This document shows, piece by piece, positions 1 through 7,484 of a stretch of DNA of 14,130 nt. The first letter of the stretch is position 1. Each line of letters starts with the position of its first letter. The stretch comes from an uncultured Verrucomicrobiales bacterium. GTDB taxonomy: Bacteria; Verrucomicrobiota; Verrucomicrobiia; Verrucomicrobiales; Akkermansiaceae. A model generated the notes under the pieces. That model was not told where the DNA came from and made no database searches. It saw only the letters and a list, made by a program, of their open reading frames with translations. The stretch spans positions 1-14,130 of the forward strand of contig CALBJX010000084.1 in the NCBI GenBank assembly GCA_937893015.1, given 5' to 3'. The position numbers were made by a program, and so were the translations under genes.

Positions 1-37
1 CATTCATACAGAACAATATATACAGAAATTAGCAACA

Positions 38-802
38 ATGAAAAAGACATTAATCGCTCTTGCCGCCCTCTCCGGTCTTGCTATGGCTGATGATGGTCTG
101 ATGTGGACTGTCGATATTCAGGGGCATGACGGCGTCAAGGAAAATATCGTCACGAACGCTCCGAGCAGCGGTTTCACATTCGCCGGCAACACCTGGTGCA
201 GCAGCGATGTGAACAAGGTGAAGTACACGGCGGATGGTGTGCAGATTCTTGACCCCGACTGCAAATATGCATTCGAAGGCAATCTCGGTCTGAAACTGGC
301 CGATGAGTTCACTGCCGTTATGGTCTGTGATTTGGATATCACCAATACCAAGACAAATACGCCCACCTTCCTGACGATTGGTGAAGGTGCCGCTTGGTGC
401 CTCAAGGTGGGCTTTGATACGCAGAACAGTAACGCTATCACGCTTTCTGCGAACGGGTACACCCTGAGCGACACCATTATTGTGGATGGCGCCGTGGCGA
501 AGTCCGGTCCCCAGACCATCATTCTCACGATGGCTAATGCCTCCGAGTCGGACAACTCCGGCCTTGTGTCCGTTTACATCGACAATATGCTCGTGGCAAG
601 CACCATTGTTTCCTCTCGCGATCGCCATGATGACACGCAGCTGAATCGCTTTGTATTGGGTAATCTGGATCAGGAACATGCCGGTGTTGCGGGTACCTAT
701 TCCCATATTGAACTCTACCGCGGGGTTGTCCCCGAGCCCGCGACCGCCACGCTCTCTCTGCTGGCTCTCGCCGGTCTGGCTGCTCGCCGCAAGCGCCACT
801 AA
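38..802 (+). CDS. Secreted LamG-like PEP-CTERM protein
   Basis: A 254-residue exported protein. Residues 1-17 form a signal peptide (KK, a hydrophobic core, then AMA before DDG). The middle (about 20-228) is rich in beta-strand-like alternation and ends in SHIELYRG, which resembles the last strand of concanavalin A/LamG-like jelly-roll domains. Four cysteines (54, 75, 97, 121) could form disulfides after export. The C-terminus is a full PEP-CTERM tail: VPEP at 231-234, a hydrophobic segment 236-249, then RRKRH. In known systems an exosortase recognises this tail and the protein is handed to the envelope; no exosortase gene is visible here. The ATG at 38 is chosen because it begins the signal peptide; there is no Shine-Dalgarno sequence. 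A terminator follows 26 bp after the stop, so the gene appears to end its own transcript. The ligand is unknown. The PEP-CTERM call is firm; the LamG fold is inferred. Confidence 0.85.
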   Translation: MKKTLIALAALSGLAMADDGLMWTVDIQGHDGVKENIVTNAPSSGFTFAGNTWCSSDVNKVKYTADGVQILDPDCKYAFEGNLGLKLADEFTAVMVCDLDITNTKTNTPTFLTIGEGAAWCLKVGFDTQNSNAITLSANGYTLSDTIIVDGAVAKSGPQTIILTMANASESDNSGLVSVYIDNMLVASTIVSSRDRHDDTQLNRFVLGNLDQEHAGVAGTYSHIELYRGVVPEPATATLSLLALAGLAARRKRH

Positions 803-828
803 AAGGCAATTCGCAGCTCTATTCTTCG

Positions 829-858
829 GCCCCCGCTCGTCATGGAGCGGGGGCTTTT
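829..858 (+). terminator. Intrinsic terminator of the PEP-CTERM gene
   Basis: A perfect 10-bp GC-rich stem (GCCCCCGCTC at 829-838 with GAGCGGGGGC at 845-854), a 6-nt loop and a TTTT run at 855-858. It lies 26 bp after the stop codon of the upstream plus-strand gene. Confidence 0.9.
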
Positions 859-956
859 GATTTGCCGTTTTGAGAATGCCCCCAACTTTTTTCGCCAACC
901 ACAAAAATTGGTATTGACCCATGAAGAGACGCTTGCATCCCAGTCAAGCTCGAACC

Positions 957-991
957 AAAAAAAGGTCTGACGGAAACGTCAGACCTTTTTT
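957..991 (-). terminator. Terminator downstream of tRNA-Arg (bidirectional in form)
   Basis: A 9-bp stem (GGTCTGACG at 964-972 with CGTCAGACC at 977-985) closes a GAAA tetraloop as read on the plus strand. It is flanked by A7 at 957-963 and T6 at 986-991, so either strand gives a stem followed by a U-run. The tRNA-Arg gene on the minus strand is the obvious client, about 60 bp upstream of it. The same stem sequence recurs in the terminator at 9982-10014. Confidence 0.85.
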
Positions 992-1052
992 CGAAATCCT
1001 GCGCGGTTTTGCCGCGCCATTCTTTCAATGATTTGTACATTGTACATCCGTC

Positions 1053-1124
1053 TAGCCCCGGCGGGAATCGAACCCACATCAAAGGTACCGGAAACCTTCG
1101 TCCTATCCATTGAACGACGGAGCC
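1053..1124 (-). tRNA. tRNA-Arg, anticodon CCG
   Basis: The minus strand folds into a full 72-nt cloverleaf. The acceptor stem is GGCTCCG (1124-1118) with CGGGGCT (1060-1054), including two G-T pairs. The D stem is GTTC/GGAC. The anticodon stem is AAGGT/ACCTT with loop TTCCGGT, so the anticodon is CCG, decoding the arginine codon CGG. The variable loop is 4 nt (TGAT), the T stem is GTGGG/CCCGC with loop TTCGATT, and the discriminator base is A at 1053. The 3' CCA is not encoded (the next bases are GAC) and would be added by the CCA-adding enzyme. The gene is divergent from the hom operon and has its own promoter and terminator. Confidence 0.96.
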
Positions 1125-1160
1125 ATGATCAGCCGCCTGAGAAAGCGGGAGAACGGCGTC

Positions 1161-1190
1161 ATTCTGCCATAGCGGGGCAGGGGGTGTCAA
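1161..1190 (-). promoter_or_regulatory. Sigma-70-type promoter of tRNA-Arg
   Basis: On the minus strand a consensus -35 TTGACA (1190-1185) is followed after 18 bp by CAGAAT (1166-1161), four of six matches to the -10 consensus. Transcription would start near 1154, giving a leader of about 30 nt to be removed from the pre-tRNA. It is divergent from the hom promoter. Confidence 0.65.
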
Positions 1191-1234
1191 GCGCAGAAAT
1201 GAGTGCTGACACGGGGACTTGTCAAAATATAGAC

Positions 1235-1263
1235 TTGTATGCAGGGGCTTTTCGCGCTATAAT
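1235..1263 (+). promoter_or_regulatory. Promoter of hom and the downstream operon, nearly leaderless
   Basis: TTGTAT (1235-1240), a 17-bp spacer, then a perfect TATAAT (1258-1263). The hom ATG begins at 1275, only 11 bp after the -10 box, so the predicted start near 1270 leaves a 5' leader of about 5 nt. There is no room for an attenuator, riboswitch or Shine-Dalgarno sequence, so control must act at initiation or on the enzymes. Confidence 0.8.
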
Positions 1264-1274
1264 TCCGCCCGCGC

Positions 1275-2603
1275 ATGACAGGCAAACCGCTTCAAATCGG
1301 CCTTGCAGGCTTGGGAACCGTCGGCACGGGTGTGTATGAAACCCTGTGCCGCAACCATGATTTGCTCGAAGCCCGCACGCAGATTTCCTTTGCCGTCAAG
1401 AAGGTTGCGGTGCGTGACCTCTCCCGCATGCGCGAGGTGGAGATTGACCCCGCCCTGCTCACGGACGATTGGCGCGAGCTGGTGGATGACCCCGAGATTG
1501 ACATCATCATCGAGCTCATCGGCGGTACGGCGACGGCCTATCAGTTGGTGCGCACTGCGCTGCTGGCCCACAAGCCGGTTGTCACGGGTAACAAGGCCTT
1601 GCTCGCGGAGTTCGGCAGCGAGCTGTTCAAACTCTCGGCGGAGACCAAGACGCCGCTCTATTTCGAGGCCTCCTGCGGTGGCGGTATCCCCATCATTCAG
1701 AGCTTGCAGAACTCCCTCATCTGCAACAATGTACAGCGCATTGCCGGCATTATCAACGGCACGAGCAACTACATCCTTTCCTCCATGGAGAAGAAGGGCG
1801 TTTCCTATGCGGATGCCCTCGCTGCCGCCCAGCGCAAGGGCTATGCGGAAGCCGACCCCACGCTGGACGTCAACGGCTGGGATGCCGCGCACAAGGCCCT
1901 CATCCTCGCCATGCTGGCCTACGGCACGCCCGTGGCCCCCGAAAACATTTCCGTGTACGGCATCGAGCGCATTGCGGCCATGGATTTCCGCTTTGCTCAT
2001 GACCTCGGCTACACCATCAAGCTGTTGGTCGTCATCCGCCACCACGAGGAGAACGACGCGCTGGAACTGCGCGTGCAGCCCAGCTTCGTGAAGAAAGACC
2101 ATCTTCTCGCCAGCGTGAACGGCGTGTTCAATGCCATTGCCGTGCGGGGCGACATCGTGGGCGAAACGATTTTCTACGGTCGCGGCGCGGGCAAGAACCC
2201 CACGGCCAGTGCCGTCATCGGCGATGTGATGCTCGCCATGCGCGACTGCCGCCACCCCGAGTTCCACAGCGGCTTCACTACCTACACCAAGCAGCTCACC
2301 GTGCTGCCGCAGGAGGACACCGTCACGCCGTACTACGTGCGTTTTCTGGTGAAGGACACCCCCGGTGTCATCGCCACCATCGCCACGGAGTTCGCCAAGC
2401 TCGGCATCGGTATCTCCGGCACCACCTCCACCCCGCACGCCGCGGAGGATGAGGACGCGCCCACCGACAGCAACGACCTCGTGTTCATGCTGCACGCCTG
2501 CCCCTGGGGCAAGCTGAAGCAGGCCCTGCGCGCCATCGGTGAGAGCGACTGCATCGAACCGCACCCCGTCGTCTTCCGCATCGAAACCCTTAACGAAGCA
2601 TAA
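1275..2603 (+). CDS. hom: Homoserine dehydrogenase
   Basis: Reduces aspartate semialdehyde to homoserine with NAD(P)H, the branch towards threonine and methionine, in the cytoplasm. The 442 residues have the order typical of monofunctional enzymes: a Rossmann motif GLAGLGTVGTGV at 9-20, TGNKA with Lys107, a dimerisation/substrate region with FEASCGGGIP and INGTSNYIL (130-168), then DVNGWDAAHK with the expected catalytic Asp203 and Lys207, GRGAGKNPTASAV, and a C-terminal ACT domain from about 350 (VRFLVKDTPGVIA) that probably senses threonine or a related amino acid. It is the first gene of a plus-strand block; the aspartate kinase gene starts 7 bp after its stop. No Shine-Dalgarno sequence precedes the ATG. 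Homoserine kinase and threonine synthase genes are not in the window. Confidence 0.96.
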   Translation: MTGKPLQIGLAGLGTVGTGVYETLCRNHDLLEARTQISFAVKKVAVRDLSRMREVEIDPALLTDDWRELVDDPEIDIIIELIGGTATAYQLVRTALLAHKPVVTGNKALLAEFGSELFKLSAETKTPLYFEASCGGGIPIIQSLQNSLICNNVQRIAGIINGTSNYILSSMEKKGVSYADALAAAQRKGYAEADPTLDVNGWDAAHKALILAMLAYGTPVAPENISVYGIERIAAMDFRFAHDLGYTIKLLVVIRHHEENDALELRVQPSFVKKDHLLASVNGVFNAIAVRGDIVGETIFYGRGAGKNPTASAVIGDVMLAMRDCRHPEFHSGFTTYTKQLTVLPQEDTVTPYYVRFLVKDTPGVIATIATEFAKLGIGISGTTSTPHAAEDEDAPTDSNDLVFMLHACPWGKLKQALRAIGESDCIEPHPVVFRIETLNEA

Positions 2604-2610
2604 ACCACAC

Positions 2611-3837
2611 ATGGCCCTCATCGTACAGAAATACGGCGGCTCGTCCGTCGGCACCATCGACCGCATCCGCAACGTCGCCCGCCGCCTGATTGAAACCCGC
2701 AACAGCGGCAACAAGGTCGTGGCGGTCATCTCCGCCATGAGCGGCATCACGGACAAGCTCATCGGTCTCGCGCACGAGGTGATGGACAATCCCCCCGAGC
2801 GTGAGCTGGACGTCATCATGGCCACGGGCGAGCAGCAGTCCATCGCACTGCTCTGCATGGCCATCACCGACATGGGCTACAAGGCCAAGAGCTTCACGGG
2901 GCAGCAGGCGGGCATCCGCACCTACGGCTCCCACACCCGCGGTCGCATCGAGAGCATCGACGCGAAGGAAGTGCTCGCCGCGTTGGACGAGGACTACATC
3001 TGCGTGTGCGCCGGCTTCCAAGGCGTGACCGAAGCGGGTGAAATCCACACCCTCGGCCGCGGCGGTTCCGACCTCTCCGCCATCGCCATGGCCGCCGCCG
3101 TCAAGGCCGATATCTGCCAGATTTACACGGATGTGGACGGTGTCTACACCTGTGACCCCCGCGTGGTGAAAGACGCCCGCAAAATCCCCGTCCTTTCCTA
3201 TGAAGAGATGCTGGAGATGGCCTCCAGCGGCTCGAAAGTTATGCAGGCCCGCTCCGTCGAGTTCGCTAAGAAATTCGGCGTCGTGTTCGAGGTCCGCAAC
3301 TCCATGAACACAAACCCCGGTACCATCGTGCAAGAAGAAAACTCCGCCATGGAGAGCCTCGCCGTCCGCGGCGTCTCCATCGAACGCAACCAAGCCCGCG
3401 TCACCATCTCCCGCATCACGGCTCCCGTGCCGTACACCGCGCTCATCCTCACCGCTCTGGCCGAGGCTGAAATCAACGTGGATATGATTGTCGCCAACAC
3501 CGCGCATGACGGCATGGCCCGCCAGTCCTTCACCATGAACATGAACGACCTCGGCAAGGCCCAGTCGGCGCTCAAGAAGCTGCTGCCCCAACTGGGCGAG
3601 AAGGCCTACATCGACACCGATTCCGGCCTCGCCAAGCTCTCCGTCGTGGGCGTGGGCATGCGCTCCAACGCTGGTGTGGCCGCCACCGTGTTCCGCGCTC
3701 TCGCGGATGCCGGCATTGCCACGGGCATGATTGCCACCTCCGAAATCCGCATCTCCACCACGGTGGATGCCGCGGATATCGAACAGGCCGCCCGCGTGGT
3801 GCATGCTGCTTTCCATCTCGATCAGCCCGCCGCCTGA
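2611..3837 (+). CDS. lysC: Aspartate kinase (monofunctional)
   Basis: Phosphorylates L-aspartate with ATP, the first step to lysine, diaminopimelate, threonine and methionine. I place the start at the ATG at 2611, giving 408 residues, because MALIVQKYGGSSVG is the canonical N-terminus; an open frame extends 24 codons upstream into hom but is not family-like. The kinase domain covers about 1-245, with KYGGSSVG at 7-14, GRGGSD near 149-154 and YTDVDGVYTCDPR. Two ACT domains follow, beginning around ARVTISRI and LSVVGVGMRSNAGVA, with the TSEIRIS motif; these usually bind lysine and/or threonine for feedback inhibition. The 7-bp gap to hom suggests co-transcription and perhaps coupled translation. 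An in-frame ATG at 3349 sits where some relatives start a separate regulatory subunit. Confidence 0.96.
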   Translation: MALIVQKYGGSSVGTIDRIRNVARRLIETRNSGNKVVAVISAMSGITDKLIGLAHEVMDNPPERELDVIMATGEQQSIALLCMAITDMGYKAKSFTGQQAGIRTYGSHTRGRIESIDAKEVLAALDEDYICVCAGFQGVTEAGEIHTLGRGGSDLSAIAMAAAVKADICQIYTDVDGVYTCDPRVVKDARKIPVLSYEEMLEMASSGSKVMQARSVEFAKKFGVVFEVRNSMNTNPGTIVQEENSAMESLAVRGVSIERNQARVTISRITAPVPYTALILTALAEAEINVDMIVANTAHDGMARQSFTMNMNDLGKAQSALKKLLPQLGEKAYIDTDSGLAKLSVVGVGMRSNAGVAATVFRALADAGIATGMIATSEIRISTTVDAADIEQAARVVHAAFHLDQPAA

Positions 3838-3863
3838 GGCGCTGAACTGCGCGACAGCCGAGC

Positions 3864-5780
3864 ATGAGCGACGCCGAACAACAACGACCCGCCGCAGACA
3901 ACGCGGCGGAGCTTCCCGGTTTCTCCCTGCCTGCACGCCCCGTGCCGGAGCAGGGGAGCGGTCCTGTCTCGCCGGAGACTCCCACCGCGGACTCCGCCGC
4001 AGCACCTGCTCCCCCCGCCCCGGCCGAAGAGGATTTTCGCTCTTTTCTCTCGGGTGAGGAGATTCAGCGGCTAGGTGGTTTGTACGCCCCGTCCGAAGAC
4101 GGGGACGCCCCGGTGGAAGTGGATGATCTCTCGGGGGAATGGGAATACAAGCCGGCCGTGAAGTATGCCGCCGCGGGGCTGCTGGCCGCCGCCGCCATCG
4201 GCCTGGGCTGCTCGCTCTATTGGCTCGGACATCGGCAGGGCTTTGCGGAGGGTGTGGAATCCGATATGGTGTCGCAGAAGCTCAACGCCGCTGCTGCCGC
4301 CAATCTGACGCGCTTCATGCAGCTCACCGCTGCGGATGATGCGGAATTGCAGGCCCTTGCCGCCGACCCAGACAAAGAACTGGCGTGGGTGAAGGACCCC
4401 GCTATTCGCCGCGAGGCGGAGTGGCAGCTCGTCGCCGTGCTCATGAGGCGCGGCATGCTTTCCTCCGCGGAATCTCTTTTGAACACGCTTTTTGCTACCG
4501 AGCAGCCGAGCGAGCAATGGGCTCGCCGCGCCGCCGAAGTGGGCGATGCCTTCTTCGCCGCCCGCAACCCGCAGGAAGCCGCCGCGTGGTACAATCGCGC
4601 CGCGCAATCCTTTGCCGCTCTCGGTCGCACGGCAGAGCAGGTCGCTGCACTCCAACACTATTTCGCCGCCCTCTGTGCCACCGCGCAGGGGGGCTCCCCG
4701 CAGGCCCTCAACGACCTGGAACAGCTCGTCGCTACGGGGGAGGATGCCCGTGCCCTGCGCACGGCTATCCGCTTGCGTCTCGCGCTGATGCACCATGCCC
4801 GCGGGCAGATGGAAGCCGCTGCTGATGCGCTGCTCCGCATCACGGATGAGCTGCTCCCCGGCGGATCTCCCGCCGCCGAGCTCTCGCCTGCCGAACAGAT
4901 TATCGCCGGCATCGCACTCGCTGAACAGGGACAGGACGAGCCCGCGCTTGCGCTGCTCACCAAGGGCGAGGAAGCACTCGGTCACGAGCTCTCCGATGCC
5001 CCCTGCCGACTGGAAGCGTTGCGTCGCGCAGCCTCCGTCACCATGCAACGCACGGGCGATGTGAACGCCGCGCTGGCCCTCCTCAACCGCGCCGAGGGCG
5101 TGGCAGAATGTGTGCTGCCCCCTGACCACGATTTCTGGGCCTGTCTCGCGGAACAGCGCGGCTGGCTGCTTCTCCTCGCGCAGGACGAGGATGCCGCGCT
5201 GGCTTCCTTCCTCCGCGCTGCCGAGACCCCGCACGATATTGCCGTGGCCATGCAGGCCATGGAGGGTGCGGGGCGTTGTCTGTTAGCTCTCAACAAGGCC
5301 GAGGAGGCGGAAAAGATGCTGACCCGCTGCGCCGACCTGCGCCGCAAGCAGGCTGCTGACGACAAGGCGGGGTTGGGTCGCGTCACTCTGTTGCTGGCTC
5401 AGGCGCAGGACCATCAGGGGCAGACGGAGACGGCCGCCGAGAATTACGGCACCGCCGCTGCGCTGCTCGCCCAAGCGGGCGAAGCTGAATCCGCCAATTA
5501 CCTCACCTCGCTGCTCGGTCGCGGTTATGCTCTGGTGCAGCTCAAGCAATGGGTTGAGGGGCAGAAAGTCTGGGAGACGATTCAGCCCCTTGTGAAAGAC
5601 CGGCCTGACCGCCGCGAGGAAGCTCGCACCTATCTCAACGAGTGTCGTCGCCGTAACCATCAGCCCTCTGTCGCCGTGCCTCATGATCCGCAGGCTACGG
5701 CGGAAGCCGCTGCTGCCGATGCCGCCGCCGAGGGTGAATCGGCAGCCGAAGAAATCGACGAAGAAGCCGCCGCCCGGTAA
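3864..5780 (+). CDS. Single-pass membrane protein with TPR-like repeats (first of a pair)
   Basis: A 638-residue protein of unknown function. The N-terminal 55 residues are Pro/Ala/Glu-rich and probably disordered. A single membrane segment lies at about 101-121 (AAAGLLAAAAIGLGCSLYWL) after a lysine-containing stretch, so the long C-terminal part probably faces the periplasm. From about 140 to 600 it is almost wholly helical and Ala/Leu-rich, with repeated TPR-like patterns (for example EAAAWYNRAAQSFAALG and AAENYGTAAALLAQAG). The tail from about 605 is Ala/Glu-rich and acidic. It starts 26 bp after lysC and is followed 33 bp later by a related gene; residues 173-207 align without gaps to 88-122 of that protein. 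Such proteins usually scaffold partners, and the nearby murJ makes an envelope role plausible, but this is inference. The ATG at 3864 lacks a Shine-Dalgarno sequence. Confidence 0.8.
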   Translation: MSDAEQQRPAADNAAELPGFSLPARPVPEQGSGPVSPETPTADSAAAPAPPAPAEEDFRSFLSGEEIQRLGGLYAPSEDGDAPVEVDDLSGEWEYKPAVKYAAAGLLAAAAIGLGCSLYWLGHRQGFAEGVESDMVSQKLNAAAAANLTRFMQLTAADDAELQALAADPDKELAWVKDPAIRREAEWQLVAVLMRRGMLSSAESLLNTLFATEQPSEQWARRAAEVGDAFFAARNPQEAAAWYNRAAQSFAALGRTAEQVAALQHYFAALCATAQGGSPQALNDLEQLVATGEDARALRTAIRLRLALMHHARGQMEAAADALLRITDELLPGGSPAAELSPAEQIIAGIALAEQGQDEPALALLTKGEEALGHELSDAPCRLEALRRAASVTMQRTGDVNAALALLNRAEGVAECVLPPDHDFWACLAEQRGWLLLLAQDEDAALASFLRAAETPHDIAVAMQAMEGAGRCLLALNKAEEAEKMLTRCADLRRKQAADDKAGLGRVTLLLAQAQDHQGQTETAAENYGTAAALLAQAGEAESANYLTSLLGRGYALVQLKQWVEGQKVWETIQPLVKDRPDRREEARTYLNECRRRNHQPSVAVPHDPQATAEAAAADAAAEGESAAEEIDEEAAAR

Positions 5781-5813
5781 GTATATCTTTTAACCCTATC
5801 CCCTCCTTTTCCT

Positions 5814-7457
5814 ATGGCCACACATCGCCGCTACCGCCCGAACCGCAAGAATACCAGCCACACCCTGCCGCTCATCTCCATCGGTACCATCATCATGGCA
5901 CTGTTGCTCGGCTTCATCTATGCCAAGGGCGAGGATATCCTCACCTACTTCAAGGGCAAGACGATCATCGAGGTCAGCAACAAGGAAGCCAACGACAACC
6001 TGGAGCGTTTGCTCGCCGACCTCGCGGGCGACAAAGCCCGGCTGCTGGAGCTTGCGGAGAACTCCAAGGTGCGCCTCGGCTGGATTGACAAGGACGATAC
6101 GCGCCGCCGCTTCCGCTGGATTCTCATGTCCCGCCTTGTGGACAAGGGGCAGTGGGAGGAAGCCGTCCGCATCCTGCCCGAGGTGGAATCGCTCGCGCCC
6201 GTGGAGGGGCTCGACCGCCTTGCGGAGGCCGCCCGCGCCCACAAGGACTATGAGTTGCAACTTCGTCTCGACCACCAATTGCACGACAAGCTCGCCGCTA
6301 TGCCGGAGCAGACGGAGCTGCTGCTGCGCTCCATTCGCCGCTGCGCGGAGACTTGTCTGCTCATGAACCGCAGCGATGAAGCCGTGAAGGCCATTGCCCG
6401 CCTCGACAACCCCGCCGTCATCGCCCGTCTGCGTGAGCCCTCGCTTGCAGCGGAGGCCGCCGCTCTCCAGATGATGCGCGCGGATGCCTGCGTGGTGAAG
6501 GAGCCCGTGCTGCAACAGGTGCGCAACATCCTTGAACAGGCCAAGTGGCCGCTGTGCCCCGCCACCTCCCAGCTCATGCTGGAGGAGGTGACAAACACCC
6601 TGCGCGACAACGCCAACCTCTCCCAGCCCGCGCTCAAGGAGATTGAGGAAAAGCTCCTCAAGTGCCGCGACTCCATGCTGGAGTATCCCGACCGCGAGCA
6701 TCGTCTGCCCTCCTGCTACACTCTGCTCGGTGAGCTGCGCTTCCGCATGAAGGATTACGACGGCTGTGCACAGGCCGTGACGCTGGCGGGAGCCTTTGCC
6801 GAGGGCTACGGCGAGATGAACGCCCAGACCCGCATGAAGCTCTGCACCTTGCGTTTCCGTGCCAATCAGGCACGCGGGGCCGTCAACGAAGCCATGCAGG
6901 ACTGCCGCTATCTGCTGGAGCATAGCAAGGACCCTGCCGAGATTCTGCGCTGCCTCTCCTACCTTGCCGAACATGCGGAAGGCGAGGAGAAGATTCAGCT
7001 GCTCATCCGCAGCTGGGACATGATTCAGGGCAACATGGCACTCGCCAAGGACGACCCCGATTCCCTCTCCCGCATCGCGCAGGAGCTGGCGACCTACTAC
7101 ACCGAGAAGGAAGAGTACACCAACGCCATCAAGTGGGTGACGGAGTGTAACAAGATGGTCGTCGCCGCCAATCCTGACCTTTCCGACGGCGTGGCTTTGA
7201 AGAGCCGCTACCGCCTCGCCCTGCTGCACCGCAAGGCGAAGAACGACGGCATTGCCGTGCGACAGCTCCGCGACATCGTGCGCGACATCGAGCAGTTGTC
7301 CGAGGACGACCGCGCTAAGCTGGACAACACGGATAACGCCTTCTACCGCAACGCCGTGCGCGAGATGGCCCGCACCTACCTGCTGATGGGTGACAAGGAC
7401 CTCGCCCGCAACTGGTGCAAGAAGGCCCGTATCGATATGCCGGAAAAGACCCGATAA
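5814..7457 (+). CDS. Single-pass membrane protein with TPR-like repeats (second of a pair)
   Basis: A 547-residue protein. The N-terminus is strongly basic (HRRYRPNRK) and is followed by one membrane segment at about 17-37 (HTLPLISIGTIIMALLLGF), which places the N-terminus in the cytoplasm and about 500 residues outside. The rest is helical with TPR-like units (for example WEEAVRILPEVESL and YTNAIKWVTECNKMVV). Residues 88-122 match 173-207 of the preceding protein at L, W, two R, W, L, L, G, A and L positions, so the two are probably ancient duplicates. The gaps are 33 bp upstream and 27 bp to murJ, consistent with one operon. The 20 bases before the ATG are pyrimidine-rich (CCCCTCCTTTTCCT), the opposite of a Shine-Dalgarno sequence. 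No enzymatic motif is seen; I do not assign a specific function. Confidence 0.8.
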   Translation: MATHRRYRPNRKNTSHTLPLISIGTIIMALLLGFIYAKGEDILTYFKGKTIIEVSNKEANDNLERLLADLAGDKARLLELAENSKVRLGWIDKDDTRRRFRWILMSRLVDKGQWEEAVRILPEVESLAPVEGLDRLAEAARAHKDYELQLRLDHQLHDKLAAMPEQTELLLRSIRRCAETCLLMNRSDEAVKAIARLDNPAVIARLREPSLAAEAAALQMMRADACVVKEPVLQQVRNILEQAKWPLCPATSQLMLEEVTNTLRDNANLSQPALKEIEEKLLKCRDSMLEYPDREHRLPSCYTLLGELRFRMKDYDGCAQAVTLAGAFAEGYGEMNAQTRMKLCTLRFRANQARGAVNEAMQDCRYLLEHSKDPAEILRCLSYLAEHAEGEEKIQLLIRSWDMIQGNMALAKDDPDSLSRIAQELATYYTEKEEYTNAIKWVTECNKMVVAANPDLSDGVALKSRYRLALLHRKAKNDGIAVRQLRDIVRDIEQLSEDDRAKLDNTDNAFYRNAVREMARTYLLMGDKDLARNWCKKARIDMPEKTR

Positions 7458-7484
7458 GGGGGCGTCCTCTAACCCGCTGCCGCC

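Noticed and set aside
17..22. TATATA before the first gene as a -10 box
   Set aside because: The -35 region would lie outside the window, so the promoter cannot be judged.
1001..1017. GCGCGG/CCGCGC hairpin between the tRNA and its terminator
   Set aside because: A short stem with no adjacent U-run on the minus strand; perhaps a processing structure, but not enough to annotate.
1053..1124. tRNA-Arg as an integration site for a mobile element
   Set aside because: tRNA 3' ends often serve as attachment sites, but no integrase gene and no repeated copy of the tRNA 3' end is seen in the window.
840..1190. 116-codon minus-strand frame (including a stretch starting MYKSLKEWRGK)
   Set aside because: It reads through the tRNA-Arg gene and two terminator hairpins, so it cannot be a normal protein gene.
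1028..1339. 103-codon plus-strand frame
   Set aside because: It spans the tRNA antisense and runs into the start of hom in another frame; no motif.
2539..2610. Upstream extension of lysC by 24 codons
   Set aside because: It lies inside hom and adds Ser/Thr/Lys-rich residues not seen in aspartate kinases; MALIVQKYGGSS at 2611 is the family N-terminus.
1257..2873. 538-codon open frame on the minus strand across hom and lysC
   Set aside because: Antisense shadow of two clearly recognised enzymes; no start signal or domain.
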